From Halodurantibacterium flavum (GTDB taxonomy: Bacteria > Pseudomonadota > Alphaproteobacteria > Rhodobacterales > Rhodobacteraceae), in NCBI RefSeq assembly GCF_042681825.1, contig NZ_JBHUGH010000010.1:199203-263202 (forward strand): a DNA stretch of 64,000 nucleotides, read 5' to 3'. The position numbers and the translations under genes are program-made. This document shows positions 1 to 8,500 of this stretch, piece after piece. Within the stretch, counting starts at the first letter, position 1. Every line of letters begins with the position of its first letter. The notes below the pieces were generated by a model. That model made no database searches. It was given only the letters and a program-made list of their open reading frames with translations, and had not been told where the DNA came from.

Positions 1-1
1 G

Positions 2-1408
2 CCGCTGATCCTCGATCTGCCGCTGCCCCTGACCGGCAACCGGCGCGAGTTTTCCGAGGCGCTGGTCGAGAACCTGTCCGAGCATCCCTGGGCCAACCTG
101 CCGGTCCGCATCCGCATGGTCGCGACCGATGCGCGCGGTCAGGAAGGCGAGACCGCGGCAACCGCGATGGTTCTGCCGGGCCAGAGGTTCTTTGACCCGC
201 TTGCGGCGGCGGTGATCGAGCTCAGGCGCGATCTGCTCTGGTCCCGCGACAATGGCCGGCGCAGCGCCCAGTTGTTGCGGGCGATCACGCATCGGCCCGA
301 AGGGTTCATCCGGAACGAGCGCGCTTTCCTTCTGTTGCGGGTGGCGATGCGGCGGCTCGACACCGAGCTTGCGGCGGGTTTCTCGGTCGAGGCGCGGGAT
401 GAAATCGCCGAGGCCCTGTGGGAGGTCGCGACCCTGATCGAGGCGGGCGATCTGGACAGCGCGCGCGAACGGCTGGAGCGGGCGCAGGACCGCCTGTCAG
501 AGGCGATGCGCAATGGCGCGGATGAGTCCGAGATCGCCGAATTGATGCAGGAATACCGCGACGCCCTGCGGGATTACATGCGCCAGCTTGCCCAGGAACA
601 GCAGAACGACCCCGACCGCCAACAGGCCGAGGCGCCCGAGATGTCGCTGTCCGGGCAGGACCTTCAGGATCTGCTCGATGAGCTTCAGCGCCTGATGGAA
701 GAGGGCCGGATGGCCGAGGCGGCCGAGTTGATGGAGATGCTCCGCCAGATGATGGAGAACATGCAGGTCGTGCAGGGCGAAGGAAACGGTGAGGGCGATG
801 CGATGCAGGGCCTTGCCGACACCCTGCGCGACCAGCAGGGCCTGAATGACGACACCTTCCGCGACCTTCAGGAACGGTTCGGGGGGGAAGGCCAGGGCGG
901 ACAGGGGCAAGATGGCCTGTCGGAACGTCAGCAGGAATTGCGCGACCGGCTGGCCGAACAGGGCGAGGCGCTGCCGGGCGAGGGTACGCCCGAGGGCGAT
1001 GCCGCCCGCCGCCTGCTTGATGAGGCCGGGCGGGCGATGGACGAGGCTGAACAGGCCCTGCGCGACGGGCGGGGCGGCGACGCGCTGGACCGCCAGTCCG
1101 AGGCGATGGATGCGCTGCGCGAGGGAATGCGTCAGCTGGGCGAGGCGATGGCGCAGGGCCAGCAGGATCAGAACGGCCAGCAGGGCCAGCAGGCCGGACG
1201 CAGCGATCCCGAAAGCCAGCAGCGCGATCCGCTGGGACGCGAACCCGGCGGCAGCGGCCAGTTGGGCACCGACCAGAACCTGCTTCAGGGGGAGGATGTC
1301 TATCGCCGTGCGGATGAGCTTTTGCAGGAACTGCGGCGCCGTTCGGGCGACCAGACGCGGCCGGACCTGGAACTGGACTACCTGCGGCGACTTCTGGACC
1401 GGTTCTGA
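2..1408 (+). CDS. DUF4175 / TIGR02302 family protein, C-terminal part
   Basis: The reading frame is open from base 2, so the gene begins before the window and only its last 468 codons are seen. The first visible residues (LDLPLPLTGNRREFS) and the following helical segment resemble the TIGR02302 (DUF4175) family of large alphaproteobacterial inner-membrane proteins. The N-terminal membrane segments expected for the family lie outside the window. The visible part is a long acidic, Gln/Glu/Met/Gly-rich helical region with low-complexity stretches (residues about 150-430 of this segment). Function is unknown in the family. It is convergent with the zinc-ribbon gene, ending 8 bases from that gene's stop. 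Confidence 0.75.
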   Translation, partial: PLILDLPLPLTGNRREFSEALVENLSEHPWANLPVRIRMVATDARGQEGETAATAMVLPGQRFFDPLAAAVIELRRDLLWSRDNGRRSAQLLRAITHRPEGFIRNERAFLLLRVAMRRLDTELAAGFSVEARDEIAEALWEVATLIEAGDLDSARERLERAQDRLSEAMRNGADESEIAELMQEYRDALRDYMRQLAQEQQNDPDRQQAEAPEMSLSGQDLQDLLDELQRLMEEGRMAEAAELMEMLRQMMENMQVVQGEGNGEGDAMQGLADTLRDQQGLNDDTFRDLQERFGGEGQGGQGQDGLSERQQELRDRLAEQGEALPGEGTPEGDAARRLLDEAGRAMDEAEQALRDGRGGDALDRQSEAMDALREGMRQLGEAMAQGQQDQNGQQGQQAGRSDPESQQRDPLGREPGGSGQLGTDQNLLQGEDVYRRADELLQELRRRSGDQTRPDLELDYLRRLLDRF

Positions 1409-1416
1409 CCCGTCGC

Positions 1417-2007
1417 TCAGGGCCGGGGCTGGATGCCGATTTCCCGCAGGCCATCGTCGAGCCAGAGCCGCGCCATATTGACCTGCTGGGTAAAGCTGGC
1501 GGCGGCCGGGGCGAGGGCGGGCCATTCCCGTGCGATCACAGGCGCCAGAAGATAGAGCGCAAGCAACGCCGCCGCCGCGCCCGTGACAAAGCCGAACCCC
1601 ATCCCCCAGCCGCGCCGTTTCCCGGCCTGACGTTCCGCCGTTCGCAGTCGCGCCGTCGCGTGAAGGGTTGCCGTTATGTCGCCGATGTCACGCACCGGTT
1701 CCTCGGCGGTCGCCGCGTCCGAGGGCGGTGCAGGTTCCGGGTCTTTGGTCGTTGCGGCGCGGCGCGCCCTCGCCTCACGCTCGGCCTCTTCGCGCAGGAT
1801 GTTCACGACCGCCGCATCAAGTGGACGGCGCGGCGGCGTGGCCGCGCCCGGGGCATCGCCCGCAAGAACAAGCACATCGTTCAACTGCGCGCCGGTATGG
1901 AACCAGCCATGCCCGCAGGCCGAACAGACCACGTCGCGCCCCTGCGGCGGAACGGCGTTTTCCTCGACCTCATATTGTGCAGTGCAGTTCGGGCAGATCA
2001 ACCGCAT
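1417..2007 (-). CDS. MJ0042-type zinc-ribbon membrane protein
   Basis: The 196-residue product starts MRLICPNC and carries two CxxC pairs in its first ~35 residues (CPNC and CSAC), the MJ0042/zinc_ribbon_5 fold common in alphaproteobacteria. A basic, Ala-rich linker follows, then one membrane segment around residues 135-155 (VTGAAAALLALYLLAP) and a C-terminal tail. The start was set at 2007 because the zinc ribbon begins there; the longer open frame to 2139 runs into the ftsE upstream region and has no family-like sequence. The gene is divergent from ftsE. Known family members are often beside ftsE and are suspected of a regulatory or envelope role, but no function is shown here. Confidence 0.8.
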   Translation of the reverse strand: MRLICPNCTAQYEVEENAVPPQGRDVVCSACGHGWFHTGAQLNDVLVLAGDAPGAATPPRRPLDAAVVNILREEAEREARARRAATTKDPEPAPPSDAATAEEPVRDIGDITATLHATARLRTAERQAGKRRGWGMGFGFVTGAAAALLALYLLAPVIAREWPALAPAAASFTQQVNMARLWLDDGLREIGIQPRP

Positions 2008-2158
2008 GTGAAGTGACTCGCCCCTTTCGGCGCCATGGCCCCGGCTTCCGGCATGTTGTAGCAATCGGCCCGGAATTATCCAAGCCTTTGTGTCGGCAGC
2101 GATTGAAAGCCGGGCGACATTCGGCGAAATTGCGGCCAACTCAGCAGGAGCGCATCGC

Positions 2159-2830
2159 GTGATCGACCTACAGAATGTCGCCTACAGCTATGGCGGGGGC
2201 GAACTTCTTTCAGACATTACCTTTCGCCTTGCGCCGGGGTCCTTTCATTTCCTCACCGGGCCGTCGGGGGCGGGCAAGACGACCTTTCTCAAGCTCTGCT
2301 ATGCCGAGCTTTTGCCGACGGCGGGACAGATCGACGTCTTTGGCCGGGACGTCCGGGCGCTCGGCCGGGACGATGTGGCAATGGTCCGGCGCAAGATCGG
2401 CGTCGTGCATCAGGATTGCGCCTTTCTCGACCATCTGAGCGTCGCCGAGAATATCGCGCTCCCGCTCATGGTGTCGGGGATGGACCCGCATCCCGACGAT
2501 CTGCGCGATCTTCTGACCTGGGTCGGGCTTCGCCCGCAGGCCGCGGCGCTGCCGCCGCAACTTTCGGGCGGCGAGAGGCAGCGCGCGGCACTGGCGCGGG
2601 CCGTGATCCTTTCGCCCGATGTGATCCTTGCGGATGAGCCGACGGGCAATCTCGACTGGGACATGTCGATGCGGCTTTTGACCCTGCTGGTCGAACTCAA
2701 CCGGATGGGCAAGACGGTTCTGGTCGCGACCCATGACCTGAACCTGATCCGAAGCGCCAAGGCGCAGGTCGCGGCCCGTGTGCTGCGCATCCAGAACCGG
2801 CGGCTTCAGCTCGCGGGGGCAGATCTGTGA
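2159..2830 (+). CDS. ftsE: Cell division ATP-binding protein FtsE
   Basis: The 223-residue ABC ATPase is the cytoplasmic partner of FtsX; FtsEX controls murein hydrolases at the division septum. Walker A GPSGAGKT is at residues 34-41, the ABC signature is LSGGERQR, and Walker B is VILADEPT followed by the GNLD switch typical of FtsE. The start is a GTG with AGGAG eight bases upstream; an in-frame upstream codon at 2090 has no ribosome site and adds residues that are not family-like. The stop overlaps the ftsX GTG start in GTGA, implying translational coupling. Family assignment is firm because FtsX follows directly. Confidence 0.93.
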   Translation: MIDLQNVAYSYGGGELLSDITFRLAPGSFHFLTGPSGAGKTTFLKLCYAELLPTAGQIDVFGRDVRALGRDDVAMVRRKIGVVHQDCAFLDHLSVAENIALPLMVSGMDPHPDDLRDLLTWVGLRPQAAALPPQLSGGERQRAALARAVILSPDVILADEPTGNLDWDMSMRLLTLLVELNRMGKTVLVATHDLNLIRSAKAQVAARVLRIQNRRLQLAGADL

Positions 2831-3717
2831 AACGACTGGCATTGCTTCTGTCGCTGGGGGAAGGCCCTGCGGACCGGATCGTCCCGCCCTCGGGCTATAC
2901 CGCGCGACTGACGACCTTCACCGCTGCGGCGATGGCCTTTCTGGCGGTCTTTGCGCTTGCGCTCGCGCTCGCCTCGGGCCGGCTTGCCGACCGCTGGGAA
3001 ACGGCCCTTGCCCAAAGCGCGACCGTGCGTCTGTCGGCGCCCGAGGATCAGCTGGGCACGCAGACTGCCGCGGTGCTGGAGGTTCTGCGAACCACGCCGG
3101 GCGTGACACAGGCGCGGGTCATTCCGCCCGAGGAACAGCGCGCCCTGCTCGAACCCTGGTTCGGCCCCGATCTGCCGGTCGAGACATTGCCCTTGCCGCA
3201 ACTGGTGGAGGTCGTGGGCAGCGGCTATGACGTGGACGCCCTGCGGCTCCGGTTGCGGGCCGAGGCACCCGATGCGGTCTATGACGACCATACCCGCTGG
3301 CGGGAGCCGCTGGTCAGCGCGGCGAACCGGCTGCGGCTGCTGGCGGCGGCATCGGTCCTGCTGATCCTCGGGGCGGTCGCGGCGATGATCACGCTTGCCG
3401 CCGCCGCCGCGCTATCGGCAAATGCGCAGGTGATCCGTGTCCTGCGGCTGGTGGGCGCGCGGGATGCCTTTATCGCGCAGGCCTTCGTGCGGCGCTTTAC
3501 GCTGCGCGCGATGGGCGGTGCGGCGCTGGGAACGGGTGCGGGGATGCTGGCCATGTTCCTTTTGCCGGCGGCGGACGAGGCAGGGGGTTTCCTGACCGGC
3601 CTCGGGTTTCAGGGCTGGCATTGGGGCTGGCCCCTGCTGATCCCGCTGCTTGCTGGGGGTGTCGGTTACGCGGCGACGCGGGCGGCGGCCCTGCGCGCCC
3701 TGAGGGGGCTGAACTGA
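2827..3717 (+). CDS. ftsX: Cell division protein FtsX
   Basis: The 296-residue membrane protein has the FtsX layout: one N-terminal membrane segment (about residues 35-55), an extracytoplasmic domain, and three C-terminal segments (about 170-195, 220-245, 265-285). It works with FtsE to activate cell-wall hydrolases during division. It starts at a GTG overlapping the ftsE stop and ends in TGATG, where the stop shares one base with the plsC ATG. The sequence is quite diverged from enterobacterial FtsX, so position beside FtsE is a main part of the evidence. Confidence 0.88.
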   Translation: MKRLALLLSLGEGPADRIVPPSGYTARLTTFTAAAMAFLAVFALALALASGRLADRWETALAQSATVRLSAPEDQLGTQTAAVLEVLRTTPGVTQARVIPPEEQRALLEPWFGPDLPVETLPLPQLVEVVGSGYDVDALRLRLRAEAPDAVYDDHTRWREPLVSAANRLRLLAAASVLLILGAVAAMITLAAAAALSANAQVIRVLRLVGARDAFIAQAFVRRFTLRAMGGAALGTGAGMLAMFLLPAADEAGGFLTGLGFQGWHWGWPLLIPLLAGGVGYAATRAAALRALRGLN

Positions 3718-4487
3718 TGCGTTACGCGCTGCAATGGGTCCTGTCGCTTTTGTTCATCATCCAGATGTATCTGGCGATGGCGATCCTTGCGATCTGGTTC
3801 ACGCCCTTCGCGATCTTCCGGCGCGAAGCCGTGTTCGACGCTGTCCACACCTATTGCCGCTGGGTCCGCACCAGCGCCCGCGTGATGGTCGGCCTGCGGT
3901 CCGAAATCCGAGGTGAGGTTCCGCAGACAGAGGTTCTGGTCGCGGCCAAGCATCAGTCGTTTCTCGACATCATCCTCATGGTCAGCGTGCTGCCGCGCCC
4001 CAAGTTCATCATGAAGAAGGAACTGAAATGGGCGCCGATCCTTGGCTGGTATGCGCTGCGAATGGGCTGCGTGCCCGTTGATCGGGGCAAGCGGGGGCAG
4101 GCGGTCCGGCAGATGCTGGCCGATGTGCGCAGCGGGCGGCAGGACCCCGGGCAGCTGATCATCTATCCGCAAGGAACGCGGGTCGCCCCGGGGGTCCAGC
4201 GGCCCTACAAGGCGGGGGCAGGCGCGCTTTATGATGAGCTTGGACAGGATTGCGTGCCTGTCGCGACGAATGTCGGCGTGTTCTGGCCGCGTCACGGCAT
4301 ATACCGCCGGCCGGGGCTTGCGGTTGTCGAATTTCTGCCGGCCATCCCGGCGGGTCTGCCAAGGGACGTCTTCGTCGCCCGGCTGGAGCGGGAGGTCGAG
4401 AGCGCGTCGGACGCGCTTATGGCCGAGGCGGGTTTCACCAGCAAAGGGGCGACGGATGGAATTGATCACGAACATCGAGGCGCTTGA
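3717..4487 (+). CDS. plsC: 1-acyl-sn-glycerol-3-phosphate acyltransferase
   Basis: The 256-residue product would acylate lysophosphatidic acid to phosphatidic acid at the inner membrane. An N-terminal hydrophobic segment (about residues 5-30) is followed by the acyltransferase motif HQSFLD (the H-x4-D motif, near residue 80) and the glycerol-phosphate-binding motif YPQGTR (near residue 150). The ATG overlaps the ftsX stop by one base, so it belongs to the ftsEX transcript. A longer upstream frame from 3621 would overlap ftsX and was rejected. The link of a phospholipid enzyme with ftsEX is recurrent in alphaproteobacteria as far as I recall. Confidence 0.88.
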   Translation: MRYALQWVLSLLFIIQMYLAMAILAIWFTPFAIFRREAVFDAVHTYCRWVRTSARVMVGLRSEIRGEVPQTEVLVAAKHQSFLDIILMVSVLPRPKFIMKKELKWAPILGWYALRMGCVPVDRGKRGQAVRQMLADVRSGRQDPGQLIIYPQGTRVAPGVQRPYKAGAGALYDELGQDCVPVATNVGVFWPRHGIYRRPGLAVVEFLPAIPAGLPRDVFVARLEREVESASDALMAEAGFTSKGATDGIDHEHRGA

Positions 4488-5061
4488 GCGTCACTACGGA
4501 ACCCCCGGCGAGGCGGCGACCGCCAAGGTCGCCCGCCGGATGACGCCCGCCTATCGCAACTGGATCGCGCGCAGCCGTTTCTGCATCCTCACGACCGTGG
4601 GGCCCGAGGGCACCGATGCCAGCCCGCGTGGCGATGACGGCCCGGTGGTGCGCGAGCTTGATCCCGGGACGCTGGCTCTGCCCGACTGGAAAGGGAACGA
4701 CCGCATCGACTCGCTGCGCAATATCGTCGCGGACGGGCGCGCCTCGCTCATGTTCATGGTGCCAGGCGCGACGAATGTGATCCGGGTCAACGGACGTGCC
4801 GGGGTGACCGCCGACACCGGTCTCTGCCAAAGCTTTGAGCGGCGCGGCATCCGGCCCCGCACTGTCATCGTGCTGTCGCTTGGCGAGATATATTGCCAAT
4901 GCGCCCGCGCCATTCTGCGCAGCGGACTCTGGACCTCGGGCGACGCATCGGAGGGGTTGCCGAGCGTGGGCGACATCCTGCGGGAAATGACCGAGGGCCG
5001 GTTCGACGGCGCCGCCTATGACGCGGCCTGGCCCGCCCGGGCTGCCGCCACGATGTGGTAG
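4456..5061 (+). CDS. Pyridoxamine 5'-phosphate oxidase-like flavoprotein
   Basis: The 201-residue product fits the PPOX/split-barrel flavin-binding family, MSMEG_1061-like subgroup. The core pattern is visible: CILTTVGPEGTDASPRGD followed by a strand-turn region (LALPDWKGNDR-DSLRNI) and GLFMVPG-type strand ending in VIRVNGRA. Substrate cannot be told from sequence; members may bind FMN or F420. The ATG chosen at 4456 gives the usual length and lies inside plsC, overlapping its last 32 bases. The gene is convergent with accA, one base from its stop. Confidence 0.78.
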   Translation: MELITNIEALERHYGTPGEAATAKVARRMTPAYRNWIARSRFCILTTVGPEGTDASPRGDDGPVVRELDPGTLALPDWKGNDRIDSLRNIVADGRASLMFMVPGATNVIRVNGRAGVTADTGLCQSFERRGIRPRTVIVLSLGEIYCQCARAILRSGLWTSGDASEGLPSVGDILREMTEGRFDGAAYDAAWPARAAATMW

Positions 5062-5062
5062 G

Positions 5063-6022
5063 TCAGGCCGCCAGCCCCTTGGTCCCCATGTCGAGGAATT
5101 TCTGACGGCGGTCGCGGATCAGGGCCTCGGGTTTCTTGCCCGAAAGCTCCTTGAGCATGACCTCGATGGCGCGCCCGACGCTTGCAATCGTCTCGGAGGG
5201 GGCGCGATGGGCGCCGCCCAGCGGTTCCTTGATGATCCGGTCTATCACGCCCAGCTTGTGCAGGTCCTGCGCAGTGAGACGCAGGGCCTCGGCAGCTTCG
5301 CGCATCTTTTCCGCGTCCTTCCACAGGATCGAGGCGCAGCCTTCGGGGCTGATCACCGAATAGACCGAATGTTCCAGCATCGCGACGCGGTTCGCGGTGG
5401 CAAAGGCCACGGCGCCGCCCGACCCGCCTTCACCGATGATGACCGAGATCAGCGGCACGCCGACCTCAAGGCATTTCTGGGTGGAACGGGCGATCGCCTC
5501 GCTCTGGCCGCGTTCCTCGGCGCCCTTGCCGGGATAGGCGCCGGGGGTGTCGACCAGCGTCACGACCGGGATGCGGAACCGGTGCGCCATATCCAGTAGC
5601 CGGATGGCCTTGCGGTACCCTTCGGGGCGCGCCATGCCGAAATTGCGTTCGATACGGGTGCGGGTGTCGTTGCCTTTTTCATGGCCGATCACCATCACCG
5701 GCTGGTCGTTGAAACGCGCAAGCCCCCCCATCACGGCATGGTCGTCGGCAAAGTTCCGGTCGCCGGCAAGCGAGGTGTATTCGGTGAAAAGCGCGTCGAT
5801 ATAATCGCGGCAATGCGGGCGGTCGGGGTGGCGCGCGACCTGACATTTGCGCCACGGCGTGAGGTCCTTGTAAAGGTCCCGCAGCATCGTTTCGGCCTTG
5901 CGGTCGAGGGCCGAGGCCTCTTTCTCGACATCCATCTCCTTGTTCGACCGGGCCATCGCCCGAAGCTCCTCGGCCTTGCCTTCGATTTCGGCCAGCGGCT
6001 TTTCGAACTCGAGATAATTCAT
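5063..6022 (-). CDS. accA: Acetyl-CoA carboxylase carboxyltransferase subunit alpha
   Basis: The 319-residue protein is the alpha subunit of the carboxyltransferase that moves CO2 from biotin to acetyl-CoA, the first step of fatty acid synthesis. It starts MNYLEFEKPLAEIE, the standard AccA N-terminus, and contains the crotonase-type core with the GEGGSGGA glycine-rich motif and SVISPEGCASILWKD, both diagnostic for AccA. Length is normal. The start at 6022 was preferred over an open frame extending to 6190, because the extension has no AccA-like sequence. It lies about 190 bases downstream of mcl1 on the same strand. Confidence 0.95.
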   Translation of the reverse strand: MNYLEFEKPLAEIEGKAEELRAMARSNKEMDVEKEASALDRKAETMLRDLYKDLTPWRKCQVARHPDRPHCRDYIDALFTEYTSLAGDRNFADDHAVMGGLARFNDQPVMVIGHEKGNDTRTRIERNFGMARPEGYRKAIRLLDMAHRFRIPVVTLVDTPGAYPGKGAEERGQSEAIARSTQKCLEVGVPLISVIIGEGGSGGAVAFATANRVAMLEHSVYSVISPEGCASILWKDAEKMREAAEALRLTAQDLHKLGVIDRIIKEPLGGAHRAPSETIASVGRAIEVMLKELSGKKPEALIRDRRQKFLDMGTKGLAA

Positions 6023-6130
6023 CGACCACGCTCCAGAAATGTCACTGGCTGCTATATGACGGCCCGGGCGGTCATTTGCAACGGTAGGACAGTCTTCGTG
6101 CGGCCCGTCGCCGAGACCCGGATTCAACGC

Positions 6131-6156
6131 CGCGCCCCGGACGGTGCCGGGGCGCG
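6131..6156 (-). terminator. Perfect hairpin between mcl1 and accA
   Basis: Two 10-base arms (CGCGCCCCGG and CCGGGGCGCG) are perfectly complementary with a six-base loop. The hairpin lies in the mcl1-accA gap. No T-run follows on either strand, so it may be a weak or factor-assisted terminator or an RNA-stability element. Confidence 0.4.
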
Positions 6157-6211
6157 CGCCTCCTCCCAGATCCCCGTCATGTCCTCCCAAACCGGACGGG
6201 GCTGGTATCTG

Positions 6212-7173
6212 TCAGCCGGCGATCATCTCGGATTGCCGGACGATCACCTCGGCTTGCCGAATGGATGCTATNCTATATCTACCAGACGACCTTTGTAAAC
6301 AGTCGCACCAGCGCCCTCGGCCCGGGCCTGTTCCATTGCCGCGAGGATTTCCCGCGCCTCGGCGACCGCTGCGGCGGACGGGGTGAAAACCTCATTCGCA
6401 AGCGCCACCTGCTTGGGGTGAATGGCCCATTTGCCCACCATGCCCAGCGTCGCCGACCGCCGGGCCTGCGCGCGAAAGCCCTCATCGTCGGAAAAGTCGC
6501 CGAATGGCCCGTCCACGGGCAACAGCCCGTGGGTGCGACAGGCGGCGACGATCGCGGCCTGCGCCCAGTGCCAAGGGTCGGACCAGTGGCGCGCGCCGTC
6601 CTGCAGCATGTAGTAGTTTTCCTGCGTGCCGCCGATGCCGGTCGTCTGCATCCCCATGGAGGCCGCGAAATCCGCGGCGCCAAGGCTCATCGCCTGCAGG
6701 CGTGGCGAGGCAGCAGCGATCTCGTTCACATGTGCGATGCCGGCTGCGGATTCGATGATGACTTCAAAGCTGATCGCCTTTTCGCGGCCCGTGGCGCGCT
6801 CGACTGCCGTCACCAGCGCATCCACGGCATAGACATCCGCAGCGCAGCCGACCTTGGGGATCATGATCTGGTCCAGACGGTCCCCGGCCTGTTCCAGCAG
6901 GTCCACCACGTCGCGATACCAATAGGGCGTGTCGAGGCCGTTTATCCGCACCGAGAGGTATTTGCGCCCCCAGTCGACTTCGCCGATGGCGCGGATGATG
7001 TTGGCGCGCGCGGCCGCCTTGTCATCCGGGGCGACCGAGTCTTCGAGATCGAGGTTGATCACGTCCGCTGCGCTTTGCGCCATCTTCTCGAAGATCGCCG
7101 GACGAGAGCCCGGCCCGAAGAGTTGGCAGCGATTGGGGCGGGCGGGCGGCGCAGGCTGGATGCGGAAGCTCAT
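6212..7173 (-). CDS. mcl1: L-malyl-CoA/beta-methylmalyl-CoA lyase, split by an assembly join
   Basis: The product cleaves malyl-CoA and beta-methylmalyl-CoA to glyoxylate plus acyl-CoA in the ethylmalonyl-CoA pathway of Rhodobacterales. It begins MSFRIQPAPPARPNRCQLFG and carries the HpcH/HpaI aldolase motifs (INLDLEDSV, IMIPKVG, FEVIIESAAG, KWAIHPKQ). The frame runs from 7173 to an N at 6272, then breaks. The missing C-terminus (IRQAEVIVRQSEMIAG, stop at 6212-6214) is present in another frame. Removing five bases (the N plus a repeated CTAT) restores a 318-codon gene, the length I recall for Rhodobacter Mcl1. The break is therefore best read as an assembly artefact, not a pseudogene. Confidence 0.88.
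6268..6276. other. Assembly join: CTAT-N-CTAT inside mcl1
   Basis: A single ambiguous base at 6272 is flanked on both sides by CTAT. Collapsing one copy plus the N turns the local minus-strand reading into GAT ATA GCA TCC ATT CGG (D I A S I R) and rejoins the two parts of mcl1 in one frame. This looks like two contig ends with a four-base overlap joined by an N. Confidence 0.85.
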
Positions 7174-7443
7174 CGGGCTGGTAATTTTGTTTCCATATGA
7201 TCGCCTTGATGGATACGAAGTTGCGCGAAAAGTTTCAAGTGTTGTTTGCGCGCGCAGAAAACTGCGCATAAACCCTTGGACGTGAGATTAAAACTCGTGC
7301 AGAAAAAGAATAACAGAAGAAATTTGCGCGCTGCACCAGCTTACCGCGGAATTATTGCTTACCGCCCTCTGCTGCGCCCGCAAAAATCACGGACATTCGG
7401 TCGGAGATGCCGCATTCTCCGGGAAACACAGGAGAGGTGCGCC

Positions 7444-8445
7444 ATGATTCAGACCCCCTATCTTCTTTTCCTCGGCGACGCACCGGATGCGCTTGCGGCC
7501 AAGGTTGCGCAGGGCATCCGCGACTGGCGCCCCGAATTTGCCATCGGCCAGTTCCGGATGCCCGGTTGCAAGGCCGATATGCGCCTGCCCGACATGACCC
7601 TGGCCGAGGCCAGGGCGGCGGGCTGCAAGACGCTCGTGGTCGGCGTCGCGAACCGGGGCGGGGTGATCTCCCCGGCATGGATCGAGGTTCTGGTCGCCGC
7701 GCTGGCCGAGGGGTTCGACCTGGCAAGCGGCCTGCACAACCTGTTGCGGGACGAACCTGAACTGGTTGCCGCCGCAGAACGCCATGGGCGCAGCCTGCAT
7801 GACGTGCGCGTTCCGGTGGTGGATTACCCGATCGCGAACGGCAAGAAACGCGCCGGCAAGCGGATGCTCGCCGTCGGCACGGATTGCTCGGTCGGCAAGA
7901 TGTACACCGCGCTCGCCATGGATCGTGAGATGCGCGCCCGGGGGATGAAGTCGACCTTTCGTGCGACCGGCCAGACCGGCATCCTGATTACGGGTGAGGG
8001 CGTGCCGCTGGACGCGGTGATCGCCGATTTCATGGCCGGGTCGATCGAGTGGCTGACCCCCGACAACGATCCCGACCACTGGGACCTGATCGAGGGGCAG
8101 GGCAGCCTGTTCCACGTGTCCTATTCGGGCGTCACGCTGGCGCTGATCCATGGCGGGCAGCCCGACGCGCTGGTCCTGTGCCACGAACCCACCCGCGCCC
8201 ATATGCGGGGCCTGCCGGACTACACGCTGCCCGGGCTCGCGGAATTGCGGGACGCGGCGCTTTTGATGGCGCGTGTTGCGAACCCGCAGGTGCAGGTCGT
8301 GGGCATCTCGGTCAACACCCAGCACATGACCGAGGAAGAGGCGCAGGCCTATCTGGCCCAGGTCGAGGCGGAGATGGGCCTGCCGGCCGTCGATCCGTTC
8401 CGCCATGGCGCCGGGCGTCTGGTGGACGCGCTGGCGGCAATCTGA
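7444..8445 (+). CDS. dgcN: D-glutamate N-acetyltransferase DgcN (DUF1611)
   Basis: The 333-residue DUF1611 protein has a P-loop (GTDCSVGK, near residue 145) and conserved blocks such as TGQTGI and EGQGSL. Members paired with an enolase-family epimerase are described as DgcN, which N-acetylates D-glutamate so that DgcA can epimerise it. The next gene here is that epimerase, and a D-amino-acid transaminase follows, so the pathway reading is well supported by context. The start ATG follows AGGAG at good spacing. An upstream in-frame extension to 7246 is rejected as AT-rich leader. The specific biochemical role rests on family knowledge, not on residues I can verify. Confidence 0.8.
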   Translation: MIQTPYLLFLGDAPDALAAKVAQGIRDWRPEFAIGQFRMPGCKADMRLPDMTLAEARAAGCKTLVVGVANRGGVISPAWIEVLVAALAEGFDLASGLHNLLRDEPELVAAAERHGRSLHDVRVPVVDYPIANGKKRAGKRMLAVGTDCSVGKMYTALAMDREMRARGMKSTFRATGQTGILITGEGVPLDAVIADFMAGSIEWLTPDNDPDHWDLIEGQGSLFHVSYSGVTLALIHGGQPDALVLCHEPTRAHMRGLPDYTLPGLAELRDAALLMARVANPQVQVVGISVNTQHMTEEEAQAYLAQVEAEMGLPAVDPFRHGAGRLVDALAAI

Positions 8446-8500
8446 TCTGATCCGCAGCGACAGAATTGGCCCGGGCCTGTCCGGGCCGGAAGGAGAGTTC

